Origin: Actinoplanes sp. NBC_00393
Lineage (GTDB): Bacteria; Actinomycetota; Actinomycetes; Mycobacteriales; Micromonosporaceae
Length of the DNA: 64,000 nt
Direction: 5' to 3'
Assembly (NCBI RefSeq): GCF_036053395.1
Contig: NZ_CP107942.1
Span: 1,578,501 to 1,642,500, forward strand
Shown here: piece by piece, positions 32,222-40,783 of the stretch
How the letters are laid out: each line of letters starts with the position of its first letter
How positions within the stretch are numbered: position 1 is the first letter of the stretch
The notes under the pieces: model-generated
What the model was told of the DNA's origin: nothing
Database searches by the model: none
Seen by the model: only the letters and a program-made list of their open reading frames with translations
Translations under genes and position numbers: made by a program

Positions 32222-34531
32222 ATGCTCAAGAGAACGAAGATGATGATCGCCGCCGGCGCGGTCGTCGTGGCCGTGCCGGTCGGCATGGTGGCGATCTCGA
32301 TGATGCCGGCGGCCGCCGCGGTGGCCCCGGTCGCGGGCGGCGTCTACACGCTGGCGTCGGGAGCGAGCGGCAAGTGCGTCGACGTCACCGGCGCGTCCAC
32401 TGCCAACTCGGCCCTGCTCGTCCAGGTCGCCTGCAACGCGGCCGCCACCGACCAGCAGTGGAAGGTCAGCGCCCAGTTCAATCTGGCCAACGTCAACAGC
32501 GGCCGGTGCATCGACGTGCCCAGTGCCTCGACGGTCTCCGGCACGCAGCTGCAGCAGTACGGCTGCGGCGACGGACTGAAGACGAACCAGCAGTGGACCT
32601 TCACCGCGTCGTCGGCGGCGTCCGGGAAATACCTGGTCAAAAGCGTGGCGACCGGGTTGTGCATCAGCAACAAGGACGGGTCGACGGCCGGCAACAACCC
32701 GATCGTGCAGGAGACCTGTTCGGACATCTCCCGCATGCAGTGGTCCTTCAGCTACGTCTCCGGGCCGACCACAGCGCCCACCTCTGCGCCGCCGGCCAAC
32801 GGCCGCCAGATGGAAGACCTGGACCGAGGGCTGATCAGCGTACGCTCGGGAAGCGCGAACCTCGTGTCGTGGCGCCTGCTCGGCACCGAAGCCGCGTCGA
32901 CCGGGTTCAACGTCTACCGGTCCGGGACGAAGCTGAACTCCTCGCCGATCACGAACTCGACGAACTACCTGGACTCGGGTGCGGCGGCGAACGCGTCGTA
33001 CACGGTCCGGGCGGTGGTGAACGGCGCCGAGCAGGCCGACTCGCCGGCGTCGCTGACCTTCGCCAACGGCTACCTGGACGTGAAACTGCAGGTGCCGCCG
33101 GCGGGCAGCGACTACACCTACTCGGCCAACGACGCGTCGGTCGGTGACCTGGACGGCGACGGCGACTACGAGATCGTGCTGAAGTGGGATCCGTCGAACG
33201 CCAAGGACAACTCGCAGTCCGGGGTCACCGGGAACGTGTTCGTCGACGCGTACCGGCTGGACGGCACCCGGCTGTGGCGCATCGACCTGGGCCGCAACAT
33301 CCGGGCCGGGGCGCATTACACCCAGTTCCAGGTGTACGACTATGACGGCGACGGCAAGGCCGAAGTCGCCATGAAGACCGCGGACGGCACGAAGTCCGGC
33401 ACCGGCGTGGTGATCGGGTCGTCTTCCGCCGACTACCGCAACTCGTCGGGCTACGTCCTGAGCGGGCCGGAATACCTGACCATGTTCAACGGGCAGACCG
33501 GGGCCGCGATGTCGACGGTCAACTACACGCCGGCCCGGGGGACGGTTTCGTCGTGGGGTGACTCGTACGGCAACCGGGTCGACCGGTTCCTGGCCGGCAC
33601 CGCGTACCTGGACGGCCAGCGGCCCAGCCTGATCATGGCCCGCGGCTACTACACCCGCGCGGTGGTGGCCGCCTGGGACTTTCGCAACGGCACGCTGACC
33701 CAGCGCTGGGTCTACGACTCGGGCACCAGCAACACCGGCGCCTACGGGCAGGGCAACCACCAGCTGTCCATCGCGGATGCGGATCAGGACGGCAAGGACG
33801 AGATCATGTACGGCGCCGCGGCGATCAACGACGACGGCAAGCTGCTGTGGCGCAGCGGCCTCGGCCACGGCGACGCCCTGCACGTCGGCGACTTCATCCC
33901 GTCCCGCGCCGGCCTGGAGGTCTACCGCCCGTCGGAGAGCACCACCCAGCGCACCGACGCCATGCTCGACGCCAAGACCGGCGCGATCATCTGGTCGCAC
34001 GCGGCCTGCGGCTGCGACAACGGCCGGGCGGTTGCCGGCGACGTGTACGCCGGAAGCGCCGGCGCCGAAGCCTGGTCCTCGTCGGTCGACGGCCTGTCCA
34101 ACACTAGCGGCGCCAACATCGGCCGCAAGCCGTCCTCGACCAACTTCCTGGCCTGGTGGGACGCCGACCCGGTCCGCGAACTCGTCGACGCCACCCGCGT
34201 CGACAAGTACGGCACCAGCGGCGACACCCGCCTGCTCACCGGCTCCGGGGTGGCCTCCAACAACAGCACCAAGCAGACACCGGCGGTCTCCGGCGACCTG
34301 TTCGGCGACTGGCGCGAGGAGATCGTCTGGCGCTTGTCCGACTCGTCGGCGTTGCGCATCTACAGCACCCCGACGGTCACCGACCGGCGCATCACGACGC
34401 TGATGCACGACTCCCAGTACCGGGTGGCTGTGGCCTGGCAGAACACCGCCTACAACCAGCCGCCGCACCCGTCGTTCTTCCTGGGCAACGGCATGACCAC
34501 GCCGCCCCAGCCCGCCATCTACGTCCGCTGA
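32222..34531 (+). CDS. Secreted rhamnogalacturonan lyase (PL11) with N-terminal ricin-type lectin domain
   Basis: The 769-residue protein has a signal peptide (about 1-33). Residues about 37-180 are a ricin-type beta-trefoil carbohydrate-binding domain with repeated GKCVDV/GRCIDV and QQW motifs. A Thr/Pro linker leads to a polysaccharide lyase family 11 catalytic domain with Ca-binding-like DLDGDGDYEIVLKWDPSN, YDYDGDGKAEVAMKTADGT and GDWREEIVWR. It cleaves the rhamnose-galacturonate backbone of pectin by beta-elimination outside the cell. It is usual for PL11 to carry an appended binding module. Confidence 0.93.
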   Translation: MLKRTKMMIAAGAVVVAVPVGMVAISMMPAAAAVAPVAGGVYTLASGASGKCVDVTGASTANSALLVQVACNAAATDQQWKVSAQFNLANVNSGRCIDVPSASTVSGTQLQQYGCGDGLKTNQQWTFTASSAASGKYLVKSVATGLCISNKDGSTAGNNPIVQETCSDISRMQWSFSYVSGPTTAPTSAPPANGRQMEDLDRGLISVRSGSANLVSWRLLGTEAASTGFNVYRSGTKLNSSPITNSTNYLDSGAAANASYTVRAVVNGAEQADSPASLTFANGYLDVKLQVPPAGSDYTYSANDASVGDLDGDGDYEIVLKWDPSNAKDNSQSGVTGNVFVDAYRLDGTRLWRIDLGRNIRAGAHYTQFQVYDYDGDGKAEVAMKTADGTKSGTGVVIGSSSADYRNSSGYVLSGPEYLTMFNGQTGAAMSTVNYTPARGTVSSWGDSYGNRVDRFLAGTAYLDGQRPSLIMARGYYTRAVVAAWDFRNGTLTQRWVYDSGTSNTGAYGQGNHQLSIADADQDGKDEIMYGAAAINDDGKLLWRSGLGHGDALHVGDFIPSRAGLEVYRPSESTTQRTDAMLDAKTGAIIWSHAACGCDNGRAVAGDVYAGSAGAEAWSSSVDGLSNTSGANIGRKPSSTNFLAWWDADPVRELVDATRVDKYGTSGDTRLLTGSGVASNNSTKQTPAVSGDLFGDWREEIVWRLSDSSALRIYSTPTVTDRRITTLMHDSQYRVAVAWQNTAYNQPPHPSFFLGNGMTTPPQPAIYVR

Positions 34532-34557
34532 CCCCTGGGGCTGGGCCCCGCACCCGC

Positions 34558-34715
34558 GGCTGACGTTCAGCGCTGCCTCGCACCTGAAAGGCGACGCTGG
34601 CCGTCGGCCGCGCACCCCGGCTGACGCCGAGTGCTGCCTCTGGGGCGGGGAGGCGACGCTGGGCGTCAGCTGTGTTGCTCGGCTGTCGCTGAGTGCTGCC
34701 TGTAGTGGGTGGGCG
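34558..34715. repeat. Second, diverged copy of the 62-bp repeat family (about 2.5 units)
   Basis: Units beginning ggctgacg/ggctgtcg start at 34558, 34619 and 34681 (spacing 61 and 62). They share aggcgacgctgg and cgtcagc with the array at 26739-27160 but are more diverged from each other. The array begins 26 bp after the stop of the PL11 gene, again at a gene 3' end. From 34716 to 34920 I see no gene or clear structure. Confidence 0.8.
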
Positions 34716-34920
34716 CGGCCGGCTGAGGTGGGCGAGCCCGGCCGGGCGTTCGGCCGGGAGCGCGCCGACGAGGCGGATAACGGCTGCGGCTGGACGAGGT
34801 TGGGCGCCTCCGCGCCGCGACCGCCGACGTGCCCTCGGCGCGTGGGGAACGTGGAGCGCACGCGTTGATGGTGTTCGCCTGGGATTTCGCAGGCCGTACC
34901 CACTCGATAGCCTGCCCGCT

Positions 34921-35514
34921 ATGGGGACTGCGGAGCTCGAGGAACTGATCGTCGCCGACGCCGCGGCGCTGCGCGGGTGGATGCTGGAGCACCATGCCAC
35001 CTCGCCCGGGGTGTGGCTCGCCCTCACCAGGAAGGGCGGCGCCGTCACCACGCTGACTTGGCAGCAGGCGGTGGACCAGGCTCTGTGTTTCGGCTGGATC
35101 GACGGCCAGGCCCGCCGGCGCGACGAGGCTTCGTCGTGGATCCGGTTCACTCCGCGCCGGGCCCGCAGCTCCTGGTCGCAGCGCAACGTCGGACACGTGG
35201 CCAGGCTCGAGGAGCAGGGGCTGATGCAGCCGGCGGGCCGCGCGGCGGTGGAGGCGGCGAAGGCGGACGGGCGGTGGGCAGCCGCCTATGCGCCGCCGTC
35301 GGAGGCCGAGGTTCCGGACGACCTGGCCGCGGCGATCGCCGTCGATCCGGCAGCGCAGGCGATGTTCGACGTGCTCACCAAGGCCAACCGGTTCGCGCTG
35401 ATCCACCGCCTCAACGCGGTCAAGCGGGCCGAGACCCGGGAGCGGAAGATCCGCGAGTTCGTCGCGATGCTGGCCCGGCAGGAGACCATCTACCCACAGA
35501 AGGCCAAGCCTTAG
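34921..35514 (+). CDS. YdeI/OmpD-associated family protein
   Basis: The 197-residue protein matches the YdeI family: LRGWMLEHHATSPGVWLALT, QALCFGWIDGQARRRDE, WIRFTPRRARSSWSQRN and LTKANRFALIHRLNAVKRAETRERKI. These cytoplasmic proteins are widespread in actinobacteria; biochemical function is not established (a link to peptide resistance exists only for distant relatives). It starts with ATG at 34921. Confidence 0.88.
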   Translation: MGTAELEELIVADAAALRGWMLEHHATSPGVWLALTRKGGAVTTLTWQQAVDQALCFGWIDGQARRRDEASSWIRFTPRRARSSWSQRNVGHVARLEEQGLMQPAGRAAVEAAKADGRWAAAYAPPSEAEVPDDLAAAIAVDPAAQAMFDVLTKANRFALIHRLNAVKRAETRERKIREFVAMLARQETIYPQKAKP

Positions 35515-35530
35515 CCTGCGCCGGGCCGGG

Positions 35531-35662
35531 TGCCGCGATGGCCGATGTATGGACCTGTCGAACTTCACGACGGCGCCGGGCGCTGAAATCAGCGTGTGGG
35601 ATTGCTCGACCTGGGTCCCGGGCGTCGCCGGCAACCGGGCGCAGCAGTTCTACCTCGTCTGA
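35531..35662 (+). pseudogene. Fossil C-terminus of a ricin-type lectin domain
   Basis: A frame ending at the TGA at 35660-35662 encodes CRDGRCMDLSNFTTAPGAEI followed by SVWDCSTWVPGVAGNRAQQF and YLV. GRCMDL, VWDC and N-R-A-QQF are the hallmarks of one beta-trefoil (CBM13) repeat. No upstream part of a gene exists: the previous 17 bases end the YdeI gene in another frame. It is the severed 3' end of a lectin or glycosidase gene, still followed by its hairpin at 35674-35701. Confidence 0.6.
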
Positions 35663-35673
35663 CCGCCCCGTGT

Positions 35674-35701
35674 GGCCGCCCAATCCCTGCATTGGGCGGC
35701 C
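35674..35701 (+). terminator. Hairpin after the lectin fossil
   Basis: Perfect 11-bp arms (35674-35684 and 35691-35701) with a 6-base loop lie 12 bp after the fossil stop codon, as expected for the original gene's terminator. Confidence 0.6.
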
Positions 35702-35815
35702 GACCGCGCGCACCAGCCCGCCCTGCTTTCGAGCCGGCCGGACCCGCCCCGGCTGGCAGAGCACCGTGCGCGCGGCGGCCGGCTCTCTGCGGGGGAGACC
35801 TTCCGGATCAGCGGC

Positions 35816-35855
35816 CACACCCGTAGCGGGTGTACCTACACCCGCTACGGGTGTG
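35816..35855. promoter_or_regulatory. 40-bp perfect palindrome made of four phased half-sites
   Basis: Two 19-bp arms (35816-35834 and 35837-35855) are perfect inverted repeats around cc. Each arm is itself nearly palindromic, so the element contains four copies of acacccg in alternating orientation, with centres at 35820, 35830, 35841 and 35851, about one helical turn apart. This fits binding by a dimer of dimers, or a cruciform. It lies in the gene-poor stretch 35515-36351, about 500 bp before the LCP gene. Confidence 0.6.
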
Positions 35856-36351
35856 CCGGCGTTCGGGAACCCATATGTCGCCGGGCCCCCGGTACCTGCC
35901 CACCGGGTGGCGCCGAAGGCAGGTTCTGGGGCGCTCAACCGGCCCGACCCGGAGGAGACGTGGCCCGCCTCTGTCCCGCCAGCCACCGCCGCCGAGTCCC
36001 GCTGCCGGGCGTGGGGTGCGACGAGACAAGGCTCGTACGGGCTGCCGGCAATCGCGTCGTACACCTCGCCCTGCACCATGGCGAGGCTGCGGGTGCCGCG
36101 CGGTCGAGGACTGCCGGGGCGGTCTCGTAGACGGATATCCGGAGAGTCTATTGACGCCAATCGATGACCTCCGCCGGTGGCGAAAACGGGCATCGGCCTC
36201 TACCCGGCGGCTGGGCGGCCGTCCTCATAGGATGGATCAGCAACCCTCTGTCAATCAGGCCTCAACCCGGACGAATGGATCTTGTTGTCCGGGTGTTGTC
36301 GCGGCGTTTGCCTGGTGATGCGATCATGCTGGGTCGTTGGTCGGACCGGTA
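35856..36351. other. Gene-poor stretch before the LCP gene
   Basis: Open frames exist on both strands here but their translations are low-complexity Arg/Pro/Gly strings without recognisable motifs, good starts or ribosome-binding sites. I cannot support a gene. The stretch follows the lectin fossil and the palindrome and may be decayed coding sequence. Confidence 0.4.
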
Positions 36352-37497
36352 ATGGGGGAACGGGTGGCTGAAACCGCGAAGAAGCGTCGCGCACCGCTGT
36401 GGGCTCGGCTCTGTGTGGCCGGCGGTGCGGTCGTTCTGGTGGCCAGTGGGGGCACCGCTGTCACCGGGCAGGCGCTGATCGCCAAGTACACGGGCGCGGT
36501 CACCGACAACAGCCTCCTGACGGACCAGGCGGCCGAGGCCGCCGTCCCCAAGACCAATCTCAAGGGCGCGCTGAACATTCTGCTCGTCGGCATCGACCCG
36601 CGGGACGAGACCACCCCGCCGCTGTCCGACTCGATCATCGTGGCACACATCCCCGCCGACCGGTCTCGGGCGTACCTGTTCTCCATGCCCCGCGACCTGT
36701 ATGTGGAGATTCCCGAGTTCCCGGCCGCCAACGTCCGGTCCCACCACGCCAAGATCAACGCGGCGATGTCGCTGGGCAGCCAGACCGGCAAGGAGAAGCC
36801 GGACGTGGCCTCCGGCTTCCAGCTGCTCTCCAAGACGGTCCGCAACCACACCGGGATCAAGAAGTTCGACGCCGGCGCGATCATCAACTTCGGCGGCTTC
36901 AAGAAGATCGTCGAAGCGCTCGGCGGCGTCAACATGGTGATCGACCAGAACGTGAAGTCCGAGCACCTCAAGCCGGACGGCACCGGCCGCGACCGGCTGC
37001 CGCAGTGCCAGGGACACCACCGCTGCTCCCGGCCGTACACCGGGCCGCAGAAGGAGTACAAGAAGAGCAGCAAGCCGGTGCACCTGGAAGCCTGGGAGGC
37101 GCTCGACTACGTGCGCCAGCGCTACGGCCTGCCCCGCACCGACTACGACCGCCAGCGCCACCAGCAGCAGTTCATCAAGGCCATGGCGAAGCAGGCGATG
37201 AGCAAGGACGTGGTGACGAACCCGTCGAAGCTGACCAAGGTGATGGGCGCGGCCGGCGACTCGCTGACCTTCGCCGGCGGCGACCACAGCATCATCGACT
37301 GGGCCCTCGAGCTCAAGGACATGAACACCGACGACATGGTCACGGTGAACCTGCCCGGCGGTGGCCTGGGCACCGGCAGCAACTACAAGGGCGAGCAGTT
37401 CGCCGACTCGGTCGACGGCTTCTTCGAGGCGGTGGCGAAGGACGAGGTGGGCGAGTTCCTGCTCGACCACCCCGAGTTCGTCAACAAGGAGGGCTAG
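36352..37497 (+). CDS. LytR-CpsA-Psr (LCP) family cell-wall glycopolymer ligase
   Basis: The product has 381 residues from ATG 36352; GTG 36364, which follows ggggg, is an equally good start. A short basic N-terminus and one membrane helix (about 20-42) precede the extracellular LCP domain (LNILLVGIDPRDETTPPLSD, SMPRDLYVEIPEFP, INFGGFKKIVEALGGVNMVI, RQRYGLPRTDYDRQRHQQQF). The conserved Arg and Asp residues that bind the polyprenyl pyrophosphate are present. LCP enzymes attach teichoic acid, arabinogalactan or capsule-like polymers to peptidoglycan. Confidence 0.92.
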   Translation: MGERVAETAKKRRAPLWARLCVAGGAVVLVASGGTAVTGQALIAKYTGAVTDNSLLTDQAAEAAVPKTNLKGALNILLVGIDPRDETTPPLSDSIIVAHIPADRSRAYLFSMPRDLYVEIPEFPAANVRSHHAKINAAMSLGSQTGKEKPDVASGFQLLSKTVRNHTGIKKFDAGAIINFGGFKKIVEALGGVNMVIDQNVKSEHLKPDGTGRDRLPQCQGHHRCSRPYTGPQKEYKKSSKPVHLEAWEALDYVRQRYGLPRTDYDRQRHQQQFIKAMAKQAMSKDVVTNPSKLTKVMGAAGDSLTFAGGDHSIIDWALELKDMNTDDMVTVNLPGGGLGTGSNYKGEQFADSVDGFFEAVAKDEVGEFLLDHPEFVNKEG

Positions 37498-38105
37498 GCC
37501 GCGGCGCCGCAGGCCGGCAACGCGGGCGCGGTGGCCAGGGTTCGCACGGTGATGTCGCGGGTCCGGGCCACCACGCGGCCGGTGTCGTTCTCGGTCTCGG
37601 TGAGGGCGCGGCCGTGCAGCGGCGCCAGCGGCACGCTCTCCACGGTGTCGCCGCCGGGACCGGGGCGTGAGGCCACGCCGTCGGTGACGGTCCACCCGTC
37701 GGTGGTGGCGGCGTCCACCGGGCCGAACGCTTCGGCGAGCAGCGCCGGCAGGCGGTCCGGGACGTCGACTTCGTCGGTCTCGGCGGCGCAGCCGGGCGCT
37801 TCGGCGATGCTGGTGCCGCCGTCGCGGCTCCAGGCGCCGCGGTACGCGACCACGCCGTCACTGACCTCGGCGGTGTCCATGCTGCTCACCCTGCCGTCGG
37901 CGTCGAGGGTCAGCACGGTCCGGACCCGCGCGGCCGGTTCGCCGGACTGGTCGGCCACCCAGGAGACCTCCAGCACCCGGGCCCGGCTCCAGGCCGGGTC
38001 GACCACGTCGAAAGGCGCCGGGGCGGCGGTGCAACCGGCCAGCAGGACAGCGGCAAGCGCGCCCGGTACGAGGACCGGGCGCGCACCCCAGGGACGGGTC
38101 AGCAC
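37494..38105 (-). CDS. Putative lipoprotein of unknown function
   Basis: From the GTG at 38105 the 203-residue product has a short signal peptide with lipobox LLAGC at about residues 19-23. The mature part (FDVVDPAWSRARVLEVSWVA, VRTVLTLDADGRVSSMDTAE) shows no family I recognise; it has two further cysteines near the middle and the end. Its start overlaps the stop of the upstream secreted-protein gene (GTGCTGA), so the two are translated together. The 3' end overlaps the LCP stop codon. Confidence 0.72.
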   Translation of the reverse strand: MLTRPWGARPVLVPGALAAVLLAGCTAAPAPFDVVDPAWSRARVLEVSWVADQSGEPAARVRTVLTLDADGRVSSMDTAEVSDGVVAYRGAWSRDGGTSIAEAPGCAAETDEVDVPDRLPALLAEAFGPVDAATTDGWTVTDGVASRPGPGGDTVESVPLAPLHGRALTETENDTGRVVARTRDITVRTLATAPALPACGAAA

Positions 38106-38500
38106 TTGAACCGGTGCTTCGCCGAGTACTCGTGCGGCTCGTTGATGATGTTGTTGGTGGCCCAGATCTTCCCCCGGTACGTGTAGGTGCCGGTGCCCTT
38201 GCACTTCCAGGCGAGCGGCCCCTGCACGGTCTTGCCGGCCTTCACCCCGTAGATGACCCGCTTGTTCTTGGTCTGCCACCAGCCGAGGCCCTTGTAGCGC
38301 TGCAACTCGGCGAGCGCGTGCCAGTACTTGGGTAGGCATGCCGACGCACGTGCCCGCACGTACGCCCCCGACTTGTACGGCTTGCCGACCGAGATCGCGT
38401 CACACCCCGCGACCGCCGGACTGCTCGTGGCGGTCACCAGACCACCGGTGAGCAGGGTGGCCGCGGTGGCTGCCGCGACCAGCATCCGTCGTGTTCTCAA
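38099..38500 (-). CDS. Small secreted protein with four cysteines
   Basis: The 133-residue product has a signal peptide (about 1-31, ending SSPAVA). The mature domain of about 100 residues is rich in Lys, Tyr and Trp and has four cysteines (in AGCDAI, ASACLP, AWKCKG and at the last residue), enough for two disulfides. I do not recognise a family. It is divergent from the NB-ARC regulator 108 bp away and coupled to the lipoprotein gene downstream. Confidence 0.75.
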   Translation of the reverse strand: MRTRRMLVAAATAATLLTGGLVTATSSPAVAGCDAISVGKPYKSGAYVRARASACLPKYWHALAELQRYKGLGWWQTKNKRVIYGVKAGKTVQGPLAWKCKGTGTYTYRGKIWATNNIINEPHEYSAKHRFKC

Positions 38501-38608
38501 AACTGTCCCCCCAGTTCAGTGACGTTGTCGTCCTGGAGAACACGGTGACTCAGGTCGATATGTGCGGGCCAGGAAGTTACCCGGCAGTTAAGCGGAAGAT
38601 CACCTTGG

Positions 38609-40783
38609 GTGACGGGTCGTATCGTGGGCCGCGTGTTCGCGAAGATGCTCACAGGACATCGGCGGCGGGCCAACCTCACCCAGGAGGATCTGGCCGAGCG
38701 GACCGGTCTGAGCGTGCGCAGCATCCGGGACCTGGAGGCCGGCCGGGTGGCCCGGCCGCGCCCGTCCACTCTGAAGCTGCTGTCCGACGCGTTCGCGCTG
38801 TCGGCCGTGGAACGGGAGCGGTTCCTGGCGGCCGCGCATCCGCCGCCGGCTGCTGGGCCGCGTCAGCTGCCGCTGGACGTGCCGGGCTTCTCCGGCCGCG
38901 ACGACGAGCTCGCCGCCCTCGACGCTCTGCTGGCGCAGTCGGCGGCGACAGTCGTGCTGGCGGCCGTCGGTGGTCTCGCCGGGGTAGGCAAGACCGCGCT
39001 GGCCGTGCACTGGGCACACCGGTGCGCCGGCCGGTTCCCCGACGGCCAGCTCTACGCCAACCTGCGCGGGTTCGATCCGGCGCCGTCGGTCGCCGACCCG
39101 GCCGAGGTGCTGCGGGGCTTCCTGGAGGCCCTCGACGTGCCGGCCGCACGCATCCCGGCCGGTACGGACGCCCGCGCCGCCCTCTACCGCGGGCTGCTCT
39201 GCGACCGGCGGATGCTCGTCGTGCTGGACAACGCCCGCGACGAGGAACAGGTGCTGCCCCTGCTGCCCGGCGCCGGCGCCAGCGGGGTGCTGGTGACCAG
39301 CCGGGACCAGCTCCCGGGGCTGATTGCGGCGGCCGGCGCGCAGCCGCTGACGCTCGGCGTGCTGACCGGGCACGAGGCGCACACGTTGCTCGCCGCGCGG
39401 GTCGGCACGACGCGGCTGGTCGCCGACCCGGAGGCGGTGACGCGGATCGTCGGCGCCACGGCCGGCCTGCCGCTGGCGCTGACCATGGTCGCCGCCCGGA
39501 TCGCCGTGCACCCGGACTTCCCGCTCGCCGCGTTCGCCGACGACCTGGGCGTCACGGCTGATCTGCAGCGGGTGTTCTCCTGGTCGTACCGAGCGCTTGC
39601 GCCGCCGACGGCCCGGCTGTTCCGGGCGCTCGGGTCGCATCCGGGTCCCGACGTGACCGCGCCCGCGGCGGCCGCGCTCGCCGGTGAGCCGGAGGCCGAG
39701 ATCGCCCCGCGGCTGACCGAGCTGGCCCGGCTGCATCTGCTCATCGAACACCGGCCGGGCCGTTTCCTGCTGCACGATCTGGTCCGGGACTACGCCGCCG
39801 CGATCGCCGATCCGGAACCGTCGCGGTACGAGCGGCTGTACCGGCACTACCTCACCGAGGCAGGCGCCGCCGCGGTCGCCTACCAGCCGCAGTGGGTGGT
39901 CCCGATCCCGCGCCCGCAGCACTTGCCGTCCACCGAGCAGGCCCGCGCCTACTTCGACGCCGAGCATCAGGTGCTCGCCGCCGTCGTGCGCCAGGCCGCC
40001 GAGCGCTGCGCCGCCGGCTACACGTGGCAGCTGGCCTGGGCCCTGGCGGCGTGGTACGCCCCGAGCGGCCGCTGGGCAGCGCACGAGGTGCTGCAACGGC
40101 TCGCCCTGGAGGTGTCCCGGGCCACCGGCGACGACGCCGGGGCGGCGACCGCCAGCCGATTGCTCGCCCGCGCCGAGATCCGCCGCAACCGACTGCCCGA
40201 TGCCGAGCGGCACCTGCGGGACGCCCACGACCTGTACGGCCGGCTGGCCGATCCGGGTGGGCAGGCGCAGGTCCTGCACAACCTCACCGAGGTGCTGCAG
40301 ATGTCCGGCCGCTCCGCCGAGGCCATCGAGGCAGCCTTCGAGGCGGTCCGGTTGCGCCGCGAGACCGGTGACCTCGACGGCGAGGCCCGCTCCCTCAACG
40401 CTCTCGGCTGGCTGCACGCGCTGGCCGGGGAGTTCGACGAGGCGGTCGCCTGCTGCTCGGCGGCGCTGGCGGTGCAACGCACCCGCGGCGACCGCAACGG
40501 GCAGGCGGCCACGCTGGACAGCCTGGCCATCGCGTACGACGGTCTGGGCCACAACGAGGAGGCGACGGCCGCTGCCGAGGAGGCGATCGGGCTGTTCCGG
40601 GCTTCCGGGGACCGCTACCACGAGGCCGAGACGCTGAGCCGGCTGGGCGACATCAGGATGGGCGCCGGGGACCGGGCGGCCGCCGTCGAGGCGTGGCGCG
40701 CCGCGCTGCTGATCTTCGACGACCTCGAGGTGCCCGCCGCGGACGACCTGCGGCGGCGGCTCAGTCCCGGTTCGCCGCGGTGA
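38609..40783 (+). CDS. XRE helix-turn-helix / NB-ARC ATPase / TPR regulator
   Basis: The 724-residue protein has an N-terminal helix-turn-helix (LTQEDLAERTGLSVRSIRDL, 23-42), an NB-ARC/STAND ATPase with Walker A GGLAGVGKT (121-129) and a sensor near LVTSRDQLPGL, then TPR repeats (about 500-700; units such as AEAIEAAFEAVRLRRETGDL). Such STAND regulators switch on ATP binding when the TPR part senses a ligand. In actinomycetes they control secondary metabolism or secreted products. GTG at 38609 or 38633 may start it. It overlaps fahA by 23 bp at the 3' end. Confidence 0.9.
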   Translation: MTGRIVGRVFAKMLTGHRRRANLTQEDLAERTGLSVRSIRDLEAGRVARPRPSTLKLLSDAFALSAVERERFLAAAHPPPAAGPRQLPLDVPGFSGRDDELAALDALLAQSAATVVLAAVGGLAGVGKTALAVHWAHRCAGRFPDGQLYANLRGFDPAPSVADPAEVLRGFLEALDVPAARIPAGTDARAALYRGLLCDRRMLVVLDNARDEEQVLPLLPGAGASGVLVTSRDQLPGLIAAAGAQPLTLGVLTGHEAHTLLAARVGTTRLVADPEAVTRIVGATAGLPLALTMVAARIAVHPDFPLAAFADDLGVTADLQRVFSWSYRALAPPTARLFRALGSHPGPDVTAPAAAALAGEPEAEIAPRLTELARLHLLIEHRPGRFLLHDLVRDYAAAIADPEPSRYERLYRHYLTEAGAAAVAYQPQWVVPIPRPQHLPSTEQARAYFDAEHQVLAAVVRQAAERCAAGYTWQLAWALAAWYAPSGRWAAHEVLQRLALEVSRATGDDAGAATASRLLARAEIRRNRLPDAERHLRDAHDLYGRLADPGGQAQVLHNLTEVLQMSGRSAEAIEAAFEAVRLRRETGDLDGEARSLNALGWLHALAGEFDEAVACCSAALAVQRTRGDRNGQAATLDSLAIAYDGLGHNEEATAAAEEAIGLFRASGDRYHEAETLSRLGDIRMGAGDRAAAVEAWRAALLIFDDLEVPAADDLRRRLSPGSPR

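Noticed and set aside
31823..34903. Very long open frame (1026 residues) antisense to metG and the PL11 gene
   Set aside because: It is a high-GC shadow of two well-supported genes; the translation is Arg/Gly/Val-rich with no domain.
35830..36318. 162-residue open frame in the gene-poor stretch
   Set aside because: It starts inside the 40-bp palindrome, has no ribosome-binding site and its translation shows no motif.
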